A DNA stretch of 64,000 bases from Siminovitchia thermophila (GCF_016909185.1 NZ_JAFBFH010000023.1:1-64000); one strand, 5' to 3'; positions 8,472 through 18,254 are shown, numbered from the stretch's first letter. Notes: generated from the sequence alone by a model not told the origin. A program made the numbers and translations.

Positions 8472-9377
8472 TTAATCTTTCATTTTGGGATCCAGGGCAT
8501 CTCGCAATCCATCACCTAATAAGTTGAAGGCAAGTACGGTAATGAAGATCGCGAACCCCGGAAAGAAAGTAACATGGGGGGCAGTGTTCAAAAAGTCTCT
8601 CCCGGAACTGAGCATGGCGCCCCATTCTGGTGATGGCGGCTGAGCGCCCAAACCTAAAAAGCTAAGGCTGGCGGCAGTTAAAATGGATGTTCCAATTCGC
8701 ATTGTAAAGTAAACAATAATACTAGATACTGTTCCTGGGAAAATATGTTTCCAAATAATCCGTCTGGCTGGTGCTCCAATGGATCTTGCTGATTCTACAT
8801 AAACCGTCTCTTTAATAGACAGGGTACTGCTCCGAACAATCCTTGCGAAAGTCGGGATGCCAAAAATAGCGACGGCGATAATCACATTCTCAAGACCCGG
8901 TCCCAAAATGGCAATAATGCCAATGGCCAGCAAAATACCCGGAAAAGCAAATAAAACATCGCAAAACCGCATGATGATACTATCTATCCAGCCACCATAA
9001 AATCCACTAACGAGACCAAGAACAGTTCCAATGACAGCTCCGACGAAGACAGAACTTAATCCGACAAAAAGAGAAATTCTCGTTCCTTCAATAATCCGGC
9101 TAAAAATATCTCTGCCAAACGCATCTGTTCCTGCCAAATGTTTGAATGATGGGGAACTCAAAATATTTTCATAGTCGGGTTCTGTTGATGAATAAGGGGC
9201 GATAACAGGGCCGATAAGAGCAATAACAAATAGTAAAACAATAAAGCCTCCGGCTATCATAGCCAATCGCTGTTTTTTAAACTTCCGCCAAAACGCCATA
9301 AACGGGGTCCGAATCTTTTCATTATTCTGTTGCGCCATCTGTTCTTCCGTTGAAACAGTGACAGCTCCATGTTCCAT
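8472..9377 (-). CDS. Peptide ABC importer permease (DppC/GsiD type)
   Basis: A 301-residue inner-membrane permease. An N-terminal cytoplasmic tail and one membrane helix (about 38-60) precede the conserved extracytoplasmic segment [15 protein letters not shown]. Five further helices follow, with the coupling (EAA) loop at [19 protein letters not shown]. The start ATG was chosen because GGGAGGG lies 9 bp upstream. It forms a heterodimer with the preceding permease. The sequence resembles glutathione-type GsiD as well as DppC. Confidence 0.93.
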   Translation of the reverse strand: MEHGAVTVSTEEQMAQQNNEKIRTPFMAFWRKFKKQRLAMIAGGFIVLLFVIALIGPVIAPYSSTEPDYENILSSPSFKHLAGTDAFGRDIFSRIIEGTRISLFVGLSSVFVGAVIGTVLGLVSGFYGGWIDSIIMRFCDVLFAFPGILLAIGIIAILGPGLENVIIAVAIFGIPTFARIVRSSTLSIKETVYVESARSIGAPARRIIWKHIFPGTVSSIIVYFTMRIGTSILTAASLSFLGLGAQPPSPEWGAMLSSGRDFLNTAPHVTFFPGFAIFITVLAFNLLGDGLRDALDPKMKD

Positions 9378-9394
9378 TTCATTTATCCCTCCCG

Positions 9395-10315
9395 CTATTC
9401 ATAACGTATTTGTGGATTCATGATTCCATATAAGATATCAACAAGCAGATTGATTAACATAAACTCCAATGCAAAAAGCAGCATTTCTGCTTGAATAACC
9501 GGATAGTCACGGAATGAAACGGAGTCTATCAGTAAACGTCCCAATCCGGGCCAACTAAATACAGTTTCAACTACTATAGAGCCTCCCAATAAAAATCCGA
9601 ATTGCAAACCAGTCATCGTCACAACAGGAATCATTGCATTTTTCAGGGCGTGCTTCCATACGACAATACTTTCTTTTAAGCCTTTGGCCCGGCCTGTACG
9701 AATGTAATCTTCCCTTAAAGTGTCCATTAATGAAGAACGTGTAAAACGGGCAATAACAGCCGCTACTCCGGCCCCTAAAGTGACAGATGGCAAGATATAG
9801 CTTTTCCAAGAATCAATGCCTTCCGTTGGGAACCACCCCAATTTCACTGAAAATAATTGAATGAACATCAAGCCCAGCCAAAAAGAGGGGAGAGAAATCC
9901 CCGAAACCGCCCCAAACATACCTGCATAATCTTGCCATTTGTTTCGTTTGGTGGCAGAGACAACACCAATCAATAGACCAAATATAATAGCCCACGCCAT
10001 ACTCCAAATCGTTAACCAGAATGTGGGCATAAATCTATCGGCAATTTCATCAAAAACAGGACGTTTGGTTTTCATGGATGTGCCCAAATCTCCTTGCAAT
10101 AAGTTGCTCATATAGGTTAGATACTGGGTCACGATCGGTTTGTCCAAGCCTAATTCCTGCCGAACTAGTTCAATATCTTGGTAACTGGCATCCGGACCCG
10201 CGATCAATCGTGCCGGATCTCCAGGAATTAAATGAACAAACATAAAAATAAAGATAGTTACGATCATGAGTGTCGGTATGATCCCGAATAACCGTCTCAC
10301 AATATAGAGAAACAT
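9395..10315 (-). CDS. Peptide ABC importer permease (DppB/GsiC type)
   Basis: A 306-residue permease with the typical N-terminus (helix at about 9-30), the PGDPA segment, six membrane helices and the coupling loop [20 protein letters not shown]. The ATG has GGAGGAG upstream. In related operons the binding-protein gene sits immediately before this gene; here the two are separated by a 400-bp composite repeat (10348-10747). Confidence 0.93.
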   Translation of the reverse strand: MFLYIVRRLFGIIPTLMIVTIFIFMFVHLIPGDPARLIAGPDASYQDIELVRQELGLDKPIVTQYLTYMSNLLQGDLGTSMKTKRPVFDEIADRFMPTFWLTIWSMAWAIIFGLLIGVVSATKRNKWQDYAGMFGAVSGISLPSFWLGLMFIQLFSVKLGWFPTEGIDSWKSYILPSVTLGAGVAAVIARFTRSSLMDTLREDYIRTGRAKGLKESIVVWKHALKNAMIPVVTMTGLQFGFLLGGSIVVETVFSWPGLGRLLIDSVSFRDYPVIQAEMLLFALEFMLINLLVDILYGIMNPQIRYE

Positions 10316-10383
10316 CGTTCTCCTCCTTCCCGAGCGTCATTTGATTAGGGGCTGGGACATAAGCAAATACATATTATTTGTGT

Positions 10384-10543
10384 TAAAAAAATCCCAAACA
10401 TCGCTACGTCAACATATTTCGCTTTCCGCAGGTCTTTTCAGATTCCTCGGAAACCAAAGGTCGCTTTCTGCGGGATCTTCAGCTCGAGCTATTCCCGCAG
10501 GAATCTACCTATTTTGACTACGCTAAAAGCTTGCGTATTTTAC
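10384..10543 (+). repeat. Element B copy 1
   Basis: About 160 bp with imperfect internal symmetry (TTTCCGCAGG, CCTCGGAAA, GCGGGATCTTCAGCTCGAGC, TATTCCCGCAGGA). The same layout recurs at 21709-21843 and, inverted, at 49241-49392. Very similar GC-rich repeats are, to my knowledge, common in Bacillaceae genomes. Confidence 0.82.
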
Positions 10544-10558
10544 ACTGGGGCAATTGAT

Positions 10559-10704
10559 CCGGCATGTAAGGTGCCGTAAGACTCCCACATCAAAATCTTG
10601 ATTGAATACAAAAGGTCTAAGTGGGAGAAACGGCACCTAAATGCCCGATTGGTTCAACTAACATTCAAGGAGAAAAGCATTCCTTGAATGAAGTTTCACT
10701 TTAT
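10559..10704 (+). repeat. Element A copy 5 (inside composite C1)
   Basis: Preceded by ATTGAT, begins CCGGCATG, ends CACTTTAT. Terminal hairpin CATTCAAGGA / TCCTTGAATG, the same stem type as copy 3. Confidence 0.9.
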
Positions 10705-10757
10705 TGTTTGTTTTTTCATCAGCTAATTTAGTTGTGTCCCAGCCTCCAGTCCATGTT

Positions 10758-12374
10758 TTATCTTTTGATTTCAGCTTCTCTGGCATTCATAGAACCGTCA
10801 GGAAGTAGATAAACACCTTCTAAATAGTTCTTCTTGCCTGCCATCGTGTCCTCAACCATTAGAAATGCCCAAGGTGCGTCTTCCCAAATCAGCTCCTGCA
10901 TTTTTGCATAAGCCGCTTTTCGCTTTTCCGGGTCTGCTGTCTGCAGGGCTTCATTAATTAGTTGATCCACTTTTTCGTTTTCGTAATATGCTACATTGTA
11001 AGATTTAGGGGGGATTGCATCTCCCGCCAACAATGGACGAATTCCCCAATCTGCATCCCCTGTGGAAGAGGACCAACCTCCATAGAAGAGCTCAACTTCG
11101 GCATCCTTTGCCTCTTGAACGGACCAAATTTTGTCGGATAACGTTCCTGCCTCCATGGGTACAACATTTACTTCGATCCCAATTTCACCTAATTGTTGCT
11201 GGATGAACTCCATGGCCTTAATGGCATCAGAGTTGTTTCCTCCCCATACCGTCGTTTTGAATCCGCTTTCATAACCTGCCTCTTGTAACAATTGCTTCGC
11301 CTTCTCTGGGTCATAAGGATAGGGTGTTTGTTTAGAATAAAATTGCAGTCCGGCAGGAATGACTGAATCCATCTCACTTCCATATCCTCGGTAAACAACC
11401 TTTAAAAATGCCTCTTTGTTAATTGCGTAATTAATCGCTTGGCGAACTTTTATATCATTAAAGGGCTTTTTTGTCGTATTCATTGACATATAGCGGGCTA
11501 CAATAGAGGGGCTATTTTCAACAATAATGCCGTCAGTGCCATTGATGGATTCGGCTTGTTCAGTGGGGATGGGGTAAATAAAGTCAGCCTCTCCAGTCTG
11601 CAACATGGCTACACGCGCACCACTTTCTGGCACTGGCTTAAATTTTATCCCGTCCACTATTGGCAAGCCTTCTTCCCAATAGTCTGGGTTTTTTTCAACT
11701 GCTAAGTGATCACTTTGATTCCATTCAACAAACTTGAAAGGTCCCGTTCCAACAGGGTTCATAGCAACGTCTTTTCCATACTTTTCAATAGCGGCAGGAC
11801 TTATGATTCTTCCTGCGGGATGGGCAAAATGATTGAGCATGGCGCCAAAAGGTTCTTTTAGAGTAACGCTGACTGTGTATTCATCTATTACTTCCGTTTT
11901 TTCTACAAGTTCAAACATGCTATAGCGCTTTAACTTGTTATCCGGATTGGCAACACGGTCAATATTGACTTTCACCGCTTCGGCGTTAAAGGGAGTACCA
12001 TCATGAAATGTGACACCTTTTCGTAATGTAAAGGTAAAGACTTTGGCATCATCGCTCGCCTCATAACTTTCTGCTAATACAGGAATCATGTTCATGTCTT
12101 TGTCAAAACCGACAAGTCCTTCCAACATGGTCGATTGAATAGATCCGGATAATGTGTCATTTGTGTCATGTGGATCCATGCTGATGAGATTATCTTTGAC
12201 GGCGATGACAATGGAATTTCCTTCTTTCTTGGCAATTGGTTGTTCTTCGGGGTTCTTGTTTGTTTTGCTTTTTTGATCCGCATTTGAACTAGATTGGCCG
12301 GAACATCCTGCAAGCACAAGGTTTAACGCAACGAAAATCGTTAAAAAAGCAGTAAAAAATCGTCTTTGAAACAT
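10758..12374 (-). CDS. Peptide-binding lipoprotein (solute-binding protein family 5)
   Basis: A 538-residue substrate-binding protein of the DppA/OppA/GsiB family, anchored outside the membrane. A signal peptide ends in lipobox LAGC with Cys24 as the lipidation site. A linker follows, then the family-5 fold; its signature region includes the TFTLRKGVTFHDGTPF segment. AAGGGGG precedes the ATG. It delivers peptides to the two permeases encoded downstream, although a composite repeat lies between them. It follows the asparaginase gene by 15 bp. Confidence 0.92.
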   Translation of the reverse strand: MFQRRFFTAFLTIFVALNLVLAGCSGQSSSNADQKSKTNKNPEEQPIAKKEGNSIVIAVKDNLISMDPHDTNDTLSGSIQSTMLEGLVGFDKDMNMIPVLAESYEASDDAKVFTFTLRKGVTFHDGTPFNAEAVKVNIDRVANPDNKLKRYSMFELVEKTEVIDEYTVSVTLKEPFGAMLNHFAHPAGRIISPAAIEKYGKDVAMNPVGTGPFKFVEWNQSDHLAVEKNPDYWEEGLPIVDGIKFKPVPESGARVAMLQTGEADFIYPIPTEQAESINGTDGIIVENSPSIVARYMSMNTTKKPFNDIKVRQAINYAINKEAFLKVVYRGYGSEMDSVIPAGLQFYSKQTPYPYDPEKAKQLLQEAGYESGFKTTVWGGNNSDAIKAMEFIQQQLGEIGIEVNVVPMEAGTLSDKIWSVQEAKDAEVELFYGGWSSSTGDADWGIRPLLAGDAIPPKSYNVAYYENEKVDQLINEALQTADPEKRKAAYAKMQELIWEDAPWAFLMVEDTMAGKKNYLEGVYLLPDGSMNAREAEIKR

Positions 12375-12389
12375 GTTTTTTCCCCCTTG

Positions 12390-13424
12390 CTATTTTTTAT
12401 TTACAATAGTGCTTTTGCACTTTTGTAACGTAAAGGATGGAATAAGCTCACCTACATGTTCATTTCTGGCATTTTTTAAAGCGGGACGGTAGTGATGTTG
12501 TAAATGGTGGAGTTGATCTTGACTCATCATGCCGAGTTGTCTTAATGTCTCTAATACTGCTGGATAGACTGCACGCCCATTTCCGTCTTCTATTTTGATC
12601 GCAATACCCATTCCAGTTTCTTTATCACCTATTAGGTAAACAGCTTCTGCTCCTGCTTTTCCCAATAGGCGTCCTTTGGCGGTTCTCATAAGTTGTGTGC
12701 AGAAACGGCCTGTTCCGCCGACCATTTCGGGGTGCTTTATCATAGCCGCTGTAATTCGCTTTACTGCTTCAGCCCTTTTACTTCCTAAAGAATGGGGATG
12801 AGCCATTCTGGCGAAGCCATAAGCCAATCGTTCCAAGGGCAAAGCATGGACTGGCACCCCGCATCCATCAACTCCCGTTTTGATTTTTTCCATTGGATAA
12901 TCAGTGACCTCGGAAATGACTTGTATGATTCTTTGTTGGACAGGGTGGGTAGGCAAATAATAATCTTCTAGCGTTTCATGATGGTGTATAGCCGTTATGA
13001 GCATCCCTGCGTGCTTACCGGAACAATTGTTGTACAAAGGAGTAAGATCTTTTCCTGAAGAAATGAGATTTTTATATGTATCGTGCGCATGGGGGATATG
13101 TGTGCCGCATTGTAAAGAAGATACCTCAACTCCAACCCGCTTCAACATGGAAAGTACCCGATCAGTATGTTGGGATTCCCCGCTATGGGAAGCACAACAC
13201 AACGATAGCTCTTGATCAGTCATTTCGTATTGATCTGCGGCCCCTGTTTCTACGATCGGTATCGCTTGTAGAGGCTTAACGGAAGAACGGGCATATGTTA
13301 CCCGGTGAGGATCACCCACTGAATAGAGCAGTTCTCCTTCCGAGTTCACAACGGCGACATGGCCGAAGTGGGAACTTTCCAAATTTTCACCGCGGTATAC
13401 ATCTACTAGTTTGATAGGTTGCAA
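12390..13424 (-). CDS. L-asparaginase II (Rhizobium etli type)
   Basis: A 344-residue protein of the Asparaginase_II family, unrelated to the AnsA type. Recognisable blocks are RSSVKPLQAIP (46-56), CCASHSGE, the NNCSGKHAGML segment, VDGCGVPV and the GGTGRFCTQLM region. The start is TTG with AAAGGAGG upstream, the best-placed start. It should hydrolyse asparagine, or related amides released from peptides, in the cytoplasm. As first gene of the leftward operon it is probably co-transcribed with the peptide-binding protein. Confidence 0.88.
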   Translation of the reverse strand: MQPIKLVDVYRGENLESSHFGHVAVVNSEGELLYSVGDPHRVTYARSSVKPLQAIPIVETGAADQYEMTDQELSLCCASHSGESQHTDRVLSMLKRVGVEVSSLQCGTHIPHAHDTYKNLISSGKDLTPLYNNCSGKHAGMLITAIHHHETLEDYYLPTHPVQQRIIQVISEVTDYPMEKIKTGVDGCGVPVHALPLERLAYGFARMAHPHSLGSKRAEAVKRITAAMIKHPEMVGGTGRFCTQLMRTAKGRLLGKAGAEAVYLIGDKETGMGIAIKIEDGNGRAVYPAVLETLRQLGMMSQDQLHHLQHHYRPALKNARNEHVGELIPSFTLQKCKSTIVNKK

Positions 13425-13489
13425 AGTACAACCTCCTTTTGTAAATTTTTAAATTTTTTGCAATCATTTGTCATATTGTAATACAATTA

Positions 13490-13558
13490 AAAACCTATTT
13501 CAACCTATTTAGGGAAGGGGTTGTTGTTATGTGAAGGGAATATACTTAAATAGGTTTT
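13490..13558. promoter_or_regulatory. Three CCTATTT boxes in the divergent control region
   Basis: AACCTATTT occurs twice in direct orientation (AAAACCTATTT at 13490-13500 and CAACCTATTT at 13501-13510) and once inverted (AAATAGGTTTT at 13548-13558). The boxes lie in the 149-bp gap between the asparaginase operon and the divergent D-aminopeptidase gene. They could be operator half-sites for the local regulator; that is inference. Confidence 0.55.
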
Positions 13559-13573
13559 ATTAGGGGGATTAGA

Positions 13574-14392
13574 ATGAAGGTTTTTATATCGGCTGATATG
13601 GAGGGAGTGGCAGGGGTTGTCCATCGCGAGCATACTGCGCGCAATGGCCAGGAGCATGAGCGGGCAAGGTTGCTGATGACTGAAGAAGTAAACGCATGCA
13701 TCGAAGGAGTCTTAACTTGTGGAGCTAAAGAGATAGTAGTCAATGATTCACATGGATCCATGCGGAATGTAATCCCTGAAGTGATCCATCCGGCGGCTGA
13801 TTATATCACCGGCTCTCCCAAGCCGCTCGCAATGATGGAAGGGATCGGTTTTCACTATGATGCGGCTATTCTTTTAGGTTACCATTCTAAAATGGGGAGC
13901 AAGGGAGTATTGAATCATACTTTTCATGGAGGGGTGATTGAAAATATTAAAATCAATCAAAAAGATATGGGAGAAATCGCAATAAGCGCAGGAATCGCTG
14001 GACATTTTGGTGTGCCAGTTGTTCTTGTTACTGGATGTCAACATACTGCTGATGAAGCTAAAGACTTTATTCCGGGGATTGAGACAGCAATCGTCAAGCG
14101 GACTATTAACGAGCTATCAGCAAGGCATTTAAGCCCGAAAAATGCCCGCAACCTCATAAAAGAACAAACTATTTCGTCCATTTCTAATATTGCCCAAATA
14201 AAACCGGTTGTAATGAAAGGTCCTTTTGAAGTGGAGATCACTTATCTTCATACAGGGCTGGCGGATGCCGCCGCGATTTTACCGATTGTAAAGAGAATAA
14301 GCCCCAAAACCCACTGTTTCCGGACCGATGATTTTATCACTGCTTTTCGGTACATTCGCAGTTTAATCGCGATAGCAAGTGCTGTTGGCTAA
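13574..14392 (+). CDS. dppA: M55-family D-aminopeptidase (DppA type)
   Basis: A 272-residue zinc peptidase of family M55, whose B. subtilis member DppA releases D-amino acids from peptides as a self-compartmentalised decamer. Visible residues match the family: Asp8 and Glu10 in SADMEG, His60 in NDSHG, His104 in GYHSK, the proposed nucleophile His115 in NHTF, and Glu134. There is no signal peptide. It is divergent from the asparaginase-importer operon rather than first gene of the transporter operon as in B. subtilis. Shared boxes in the gap suggest joint control. It would handle D-residue peptides, for instance from cell wall turnover. Confidence 0.92.
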   Translation: MKVFISADMEGVAGVVHREHTARNGQEHERARLLMTEEVNACIEGVLTCGAKEIVVNDSHGSMRNVIPEVIHPAADYITGSPKPLAMMEGIGFHYDAAILLGYHSKMGSKGVLNHTFHGGVIENIKINQKDMGEIAISAGIAGHFGVPVVLVTGCQHTADEAKDFIPGIETAIVKRTINELSARHLSPKNARNLIKEQTISSISNIAQIKPVVMKGPFEVEITYLHTGLADAAAILPIVKRISPKTHCFRTDDFITAFRYIRSLIAIASAVG

Positions 14393-14633
14393 TCACAATT
14401 AATTCTCAGTTTGTTCTCTGGAACATTTCACTAAAAACTTACATTAATAAAAATACACAATAAATTTACAATCATTTAAAGTGGAATCAACAATCACTAG
14501 ATATATTAGGAGGGAATGGAAAGATTAACCATTATAGTCTCAACAGCATATAGCATTTTATGCAGCGTATGCAAAAACCGGTAGTGATGGAATGTTCACT
14601 ATAAAAATTACGCATGATGGGGGTCATTTTTTT

Positions 14634-15584
14634 ATGAAGAAATGGTTGCAAGCGTGTTTCATTTTATTAATCATGTCCCTGGCGGTGTTATCGGCATGCA
14701 GTGGTGATGAGGGATCGAAAAAAACAGATGGCGAAGCGGCCAAAGATGGCGAAGGCGAAGAAATAGAAGAGTTGTCTGTACAGTTCGTTCCATCGCAAAA
14801 TGCAGATACATTAGAAGCGAAAGCAAAGCCGCTGGAAAAGTTATTGAGTGATCAGCTGGAAATTCCAGTAAAAGTAAGCGTTTCTACCGACTATAACACG
14901 ATTGTAGAAGCCATGAAATCGAAGCAAGTAGATGTTGGTTTCTTGCCTCCTACAGCATATGTACTCGCTAAAGAACAAGGTGCTGCAGATGTTATCTTGC
15001 AAGCACAGCGCTATGGGGTAAATGATGATGGGTCACCAACAGAAGAATTGGTTGATTCCTATAAGTCTATTTTTATCGTCAAAAAAGATTCTGATATTGA
15101 CTCTGTAGAAGATTTAAAAGGAAAGAAAATTGGCTATCAAAACGTTACGTCCTCTGCGGGGTTTGTGTGGCCGGCAGCCACCTTGATGGAAGCGGGCATT
15201 CATCCTTTGGAAGATGTTGAAGCAGTTACATTAAAAGGCCATGACCAAGCGATTATTTCTCTCCTCAATGGGGATGTTGACGCGGCTGTTACATTCCAAG
15301 ATGCCCGGAATGTAGTCGTTGATGATTATAAGACAGTTTTTGATGATACAAAGGTAATCGAATTTACAGAACCGATTCCGAACGATACGGTTACGGTCCG
15401 GCCAGACATTAGTGATGAAATGAAAGAAAAAATCACACAAGCCTTTATTGAAATTGGAAAAGATAAGGAAGGACAAGAGATCATTCGTGATATTTACTCC
15501 CATGAAGGATATGTGGAATCACAAGATAGTAATTTTGATATTGTAAGAGAATATGAAGAAAAGGTGAGTAAAGAAGTTAAATAA
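14634..15584 (+). CDS. phnD: Phosphonate/phosphite-type ABC binding lipoprotein
   Basis: A 316-residue lipoprotein of the PhnD family that captures phosphonates or related phosphorus oxyanions. The ATG at 14634 was chosen because the signal peptide starts there (MKKWLQ) and GGGGG lies upstream; a frame to 14592 is longer than needed. The lipobox is LSAC with Cys22. The mature part has the family landmarks VQFVPSQNADTL, VDVGFLPPTAYVLA and GKKIGYQNVTSSAGF. No C-P lyase genes are nearby, so the ligand could also be phosphite or phosphate. Confidence 0.9.
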   Translation: MKKWLQACFILLIMSLAVLSACSGDEGSKKTDGEAAKDGEGEEIEELSVQFVPSQNADTLEAKAKPLEKLLSDQLEIPVKVSVSTDYNTIVEAMKSKQVDVGFLPPTAYVLAKEQGAADVILQAQRYGVNDDGSPTEELVDSYKSIFIVKKDSDIDSVEDLKGKKIGYQNVTSSAGFVWPAATLMEAGIHPLEDVEAVTLKGHDQAIISLLNGDVDAAVTFQDARNVVVDDYKTVFDDTKVIEFTEPIPNDTVTVRPDISDEMKEKITQAFIEIGKDKEGQEIIRDIYSHEGYVESQDSNFDIVREYEEKVSKEVK

Positions 15585-15592
15585 GGAGACTG

Positions 15593-15668
15593 TCTCGTAA
15601 CTACATAGGAGAGAAAACCTATCTACCAAACAGGGAATGCCAAGTCTGTCTCGTAACTACATATAGGA
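15593..15668 (+). repeat. Short direct repeat downstream of phnD
   Basis: CTGTCTCGTAACTACATA occurs twice, near 15600 and 15650, each followed by (TA)GGAGA. The spacing is about 50 bp. Origin unknown. Confidence 0.6.
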
Positions 15669-15681
15669 GAAAAAGCATGAT

Positions 15682-15733
15682 AAAGGGAAATGAAGGCCGG
15701 CAGGAAACGGTTGGGCCGCCAATTTCCCTTTTA
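15682..15733 (+). terminator. Hairpin with T tract between phnD and phnC
   Basis: AAAGGGAAAT (15682-15691) pairs with ATTTCCCTTT (15722-15731), with further GC pairing inside, followed by TTTAT. It could end or attenuate transcription after phnD, which would give excess binding protein. Element A copy 6 begins at the end of its T tract. Confidence 0.6.
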
Positions 15734-15734
15734 T

Positions 15735-15885
15735 CTCGCATGTAAGGTGCCATATACACCACATCAAGACCTGAGTTGATACAAAAGGTCCAAGTGGGAG
15801 AAAACGCACCTAAATGCCCGATTCGTTCAACTAACATTCAGTAGGAGATGGAAGAAAACGCCTACTGAATGAAGTTTCACTTTAT
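15735..15885 (+). repeat. Element A copy 6
   Basis: A 151-bp unit preceded by CTTTTAT and ending CACTTTAT. The terminal hairpin is CATTCAGTAGG / CCTACTGAATG with a longer loop. The large hairpin is eroded (GGTGCCAT against CGCACC). It ends 22 bp before the phnC start. Confidence 0.88.
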
Positions 15886-15907
15886 GATGATGAAGGTAGG
15901 GAATATT

Positions 15908-16678
15908 TTGATTGAATTTAAACATGTTTCTAAAATATACCCAAATGGAGCGCGTGGTTTAAAAGATATTCATTTACATATTGATAAAGGGGAATTTGTA
16001 GTGATCGTTGGTTTGTCTGGTGCGGGAAAATCAACGTTATTACGGTCGATCAATCGACTGCATATGATTACGGAAGGAGAGATCATTGTTAATCAAAAGT
16101 CGATTACTCGCGCAAAAGGAAAAGAGCTTTATGAAATTCGCCGGGATATTGGCATGATATTTCAAAACTTCAATCTTGTTCGCCGATCATCTGTTATGCG
16201 AAATGTGTTGTCTGGGCGAGTGGGTTATCATTCTACCTTGCGAATGGTGTTAGGCTTGTTTCCGAATCGAGACAAAGAACTGGCGTTAGAAGCGTTGGAA
16301 CGTGTTGGTTTACGAGAAAAAGCCTATGTACGGGCGGATCAACTTTCAGGAGGTCAGCAACAAAGGGTTTCGATTGCCCGCGCCTTAGCTCAAGAAGCAA
16401 ACATTATTTTAGCGGATGAACCAGTGGCTTCTTTAGATCCGTTAACAACGAGACAAGTAATGGATGATCTGGCCCGCATTAATCAAGAACTGCATATAAC
16501 GATGGTCGTTAATTTACATTCGGTCGAATTAGCGAAGGAATATGCGACGCGCATTATCGGATTGCGTGATGGGGAAGTTGTATTTGATGGGGCTGTATCC
16601 GAAGCGACTGATGAAGTATTTGAACAAATCTATACGAAAGAAGACAAGAAACATGCGAAGATGAGGGTCGCCGAATGA
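15908..16678 (+). CDS. phnC: Phosphonate-type ABC importer ATPase
   Basis: A 256-residue ATPase that powers the importer. I place the start at TTG 15908 because the protein then begins [14 protein letters not shown], the usual PhnC N-terminus, and GGTAGGGA lies 5 bp upstream. Longer frames run back into the element A repeat. Walker A GLSGAGKS, signature LSGGQQQR and Walker [12 protein letters not shown] are intact. The stop overlaps the next permease start by 4 bp. The repeat directly upstream means expression must cross, or start within or after, inserted DNA. Confidence 0.92.
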   Translation: MIEFKHVSKIYPNGARGLKDIHLHIDKGEFVVIVGLSGAGKSTLLRSINRLHMITEGEIIVNQKSITRAKGKELYEIRRDIGMIFQNFNLVRRSSVMRNVLSGRVGYHSTLRMVLGLFPNRDKELALEALERVGLREKAYVRADQLSGGQQQRVSIARALAQEANIILADEPVASLDPLTTRQVMDDLARINQELHITMVVNLHSVELAKEYATRIIGLRDGEVVFDGAVSEATDEVFEQIYTKEDKKHAKMRVAE

Positions 16679-17472
16679 AAAAAGCATATGTTTTAGAGCA
16701 AGACGCATCTCTTCCGCCAACGAAAACGAAGCCGCTCATGACAGGTATACTCGTGATGGCGATTGTGCTGGCAAGCGGATGGCAGATTGGTTTTTCTTTT
16801 TCCGAATTAATGGATGGCCTTCCCAATATGTGGGAGTTAGTTGTTCAGTTGGTGCCCCCGGACTGGGCGTATTTTTCCGAGGTGACCGCGCCGATGCTGG
16901 AAACAATCAGGATGGCTGTTGTGGGTACAACATTGGGAGGATTAGTGGCTTTCCCATTAGCGATGTTGGCGGCAAGAAATATCTTTTTTTCACGGTGGGT
17001 GACTGTTCCGGCCCGTTTGATATTAAATCTGATCCGAACACTTCCCGAATTACTATTGGCAGCACTATTTGTGGCTATTTTCGGTATTGGGCCCATTCCC
17101 GGGATTTTTGCGTTAATGTTATTTTCTTTGGGGATCATTACAAAGTTATTTTATGAGTCGATTGAATCGATTGATCCAGGACCAATGGAAGCGATGACAG
17201 CGGTCGGCGCCAATAAAATCAAATGGATCGTATTTGGTGTCGTGCCGCAAGTTATGTCTTCGTTTATTTCGTTTTTCTTATATGCATTTGAAATCAACAT
17301 TCGGGCGGCGGCTGTATTAGGATTGGTTGGTGCGGGGGGAATCGGATTATATTATGAAAAAACACTTGGATTTTTTCAATATGGGCAAACATCATCCGTC
17401 ATTGTATATACATTAATCGTTGTCCTTATAATTGATTACTGCAGTATGGGGATAAGGGAGAAACTAACATGA
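16675..17472 (+). CDS. phnE: Phosphonate-type ABC permease 1
   Basis: A 265-residue membrane permease of the PhnE family. An N-terminal helix at about 22-40 precedes the transporter core. The coupling segment [20 protein letters not shown] and the [15 protein letters not shown] segment are typical. ATGA overlaps with phnC upstream and with the second permease downstream indicate translational coupling. Confidence 0.92.
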   Translation: MKKAYVLEQDASLPPTKTKPLMTGILVMAIVLASGWQIGFSFSELMDGLPNMWELVVQLVPPDWAYFSEVTAPMLETIRMAVVGTTLGGLVAFPLAMLAARNIFFSRWVTVPARLILNLIRTLPELLLAALFVAIFGIGPIPGIFALMLFSLGIITKLFYESIESIDPGPMEAMTAVGANKIKWIVFGVVPQVMSSFISFFLYAFEINIRAAAVLGLVGAGGIGLYYEKTLGFFQYGQTSSVIVYTLIVVLIIDYCSMGIREKLT

Positions 17473-18254
17473 CGCAGCGCAACAATATCGTTTATATTCG
17501 CCGTTTTTTCATCGGATTGGTGATACTTGCCATATATGTATGGGCCTTTGCCGGATTACCCGCCATCGAACTAAAGGAAACCTCTATGGAAATCGTCTCG
17601 GCCATTATGGCGGGTTTATTTTCGCCTGATTGGGCGTATGTGTACGATCCTGGTGGTGAAGATTTACTTCGCGGATTGTTGGACACCGTTGCCATTGCGG
17701 TTCTTGGAACATTTATCGCGGGAATTCTCAGCATTCCTTTTGCGTTTATGGCATCCAACAATATTACAAAAAGCAAAACATTAGTGGGAACAAACAAGTT
17801 TATACTAAGTTTCATTCGTGTTTTTCCCGATATCGTTCTTGCTTTACTATTTATTAAAGCGGTGGGGCCCGGGGCTTTCGCTGGTGTACTGGCTTTAGGG
17901 ATTGGCGCAGTTGGCATGTTGGGGAAGCTGATTTCCGAAAGCATTGAAAATGTGGACTTGAGCGCAAGGGAAGCGTTAATCGCAACGGGGGCAAATCCGG
18001 TTAAAACGTTTATGTTTGCGGTTGTTCCGCAAGTGTTGCCAAACTATTTTTCTTTTGTCATGTATCGGTTGGAAGTAAATATGCGGGCCGCTTCAGTATT
18101 AGGAGTCATTGGGGCAGGCGGCATTGGCACACCGCTTATTTTCGCTTTAAGTGTTCGCGATTGGGAGCGGGTAGGCATTATTTTGCTGGGGATCATCGTG
18201 ATGGTTACCCTGGTTGATCTTTTATCTGGTAAAATTAGAGGTCGCTTTACCTGA
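17469..18254 (+). CDS. phnE: Phosphonate-type ABC permease 2
   Basis: A 261-residue second permease of the PhnE family, similar to the first in length and layout. It has the coupling segment EALIATGANPVKTFMFAVVP and the MRAASVLGVIGAGGIG segment. Paired phnE genes are common in Gram-positive phn/ptx operons. It begins inside the stop of the first permease gene and is the last gene of the operon. Confidence 0.92.
   Translation: MTQRNNIVYIRRFFIGLVILAIYVWAFAGLPAIELKETSMEIVSAIMAGLFSPDWAYVYDPGGEDLLRGLLDTVAIAVLGTFIAGILSIPFAFMASNNITKSKTLVGTNKFILSFIRVFPDIVLALLFIKAVGPGAFAGVLALGIGAVGMLGKLISESIENVDLSAREALIATGANPVKTFMFAVVPQVLPNYFSFVMYRLEVNMRAASVLGVIGAGGIGTPLIFALSVRDWERVGIILLGIIVMVTLVDLLSGKIRGRFT

Larger units (their letters stand above)
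10348..10747 (+). repeat. Composite element C1: inverted-repeat unit carrying B and A
   Basis: A 400-bp block bounded by GGCTGGGACATAA and TTGTGTCCCAGCC. Inside, in order, are a B unit and an A unit. A second block with the same order lies inverted at 49021-49466. It separates the importer's binding-protein gene from its permease genes. Confidence 0.85.
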
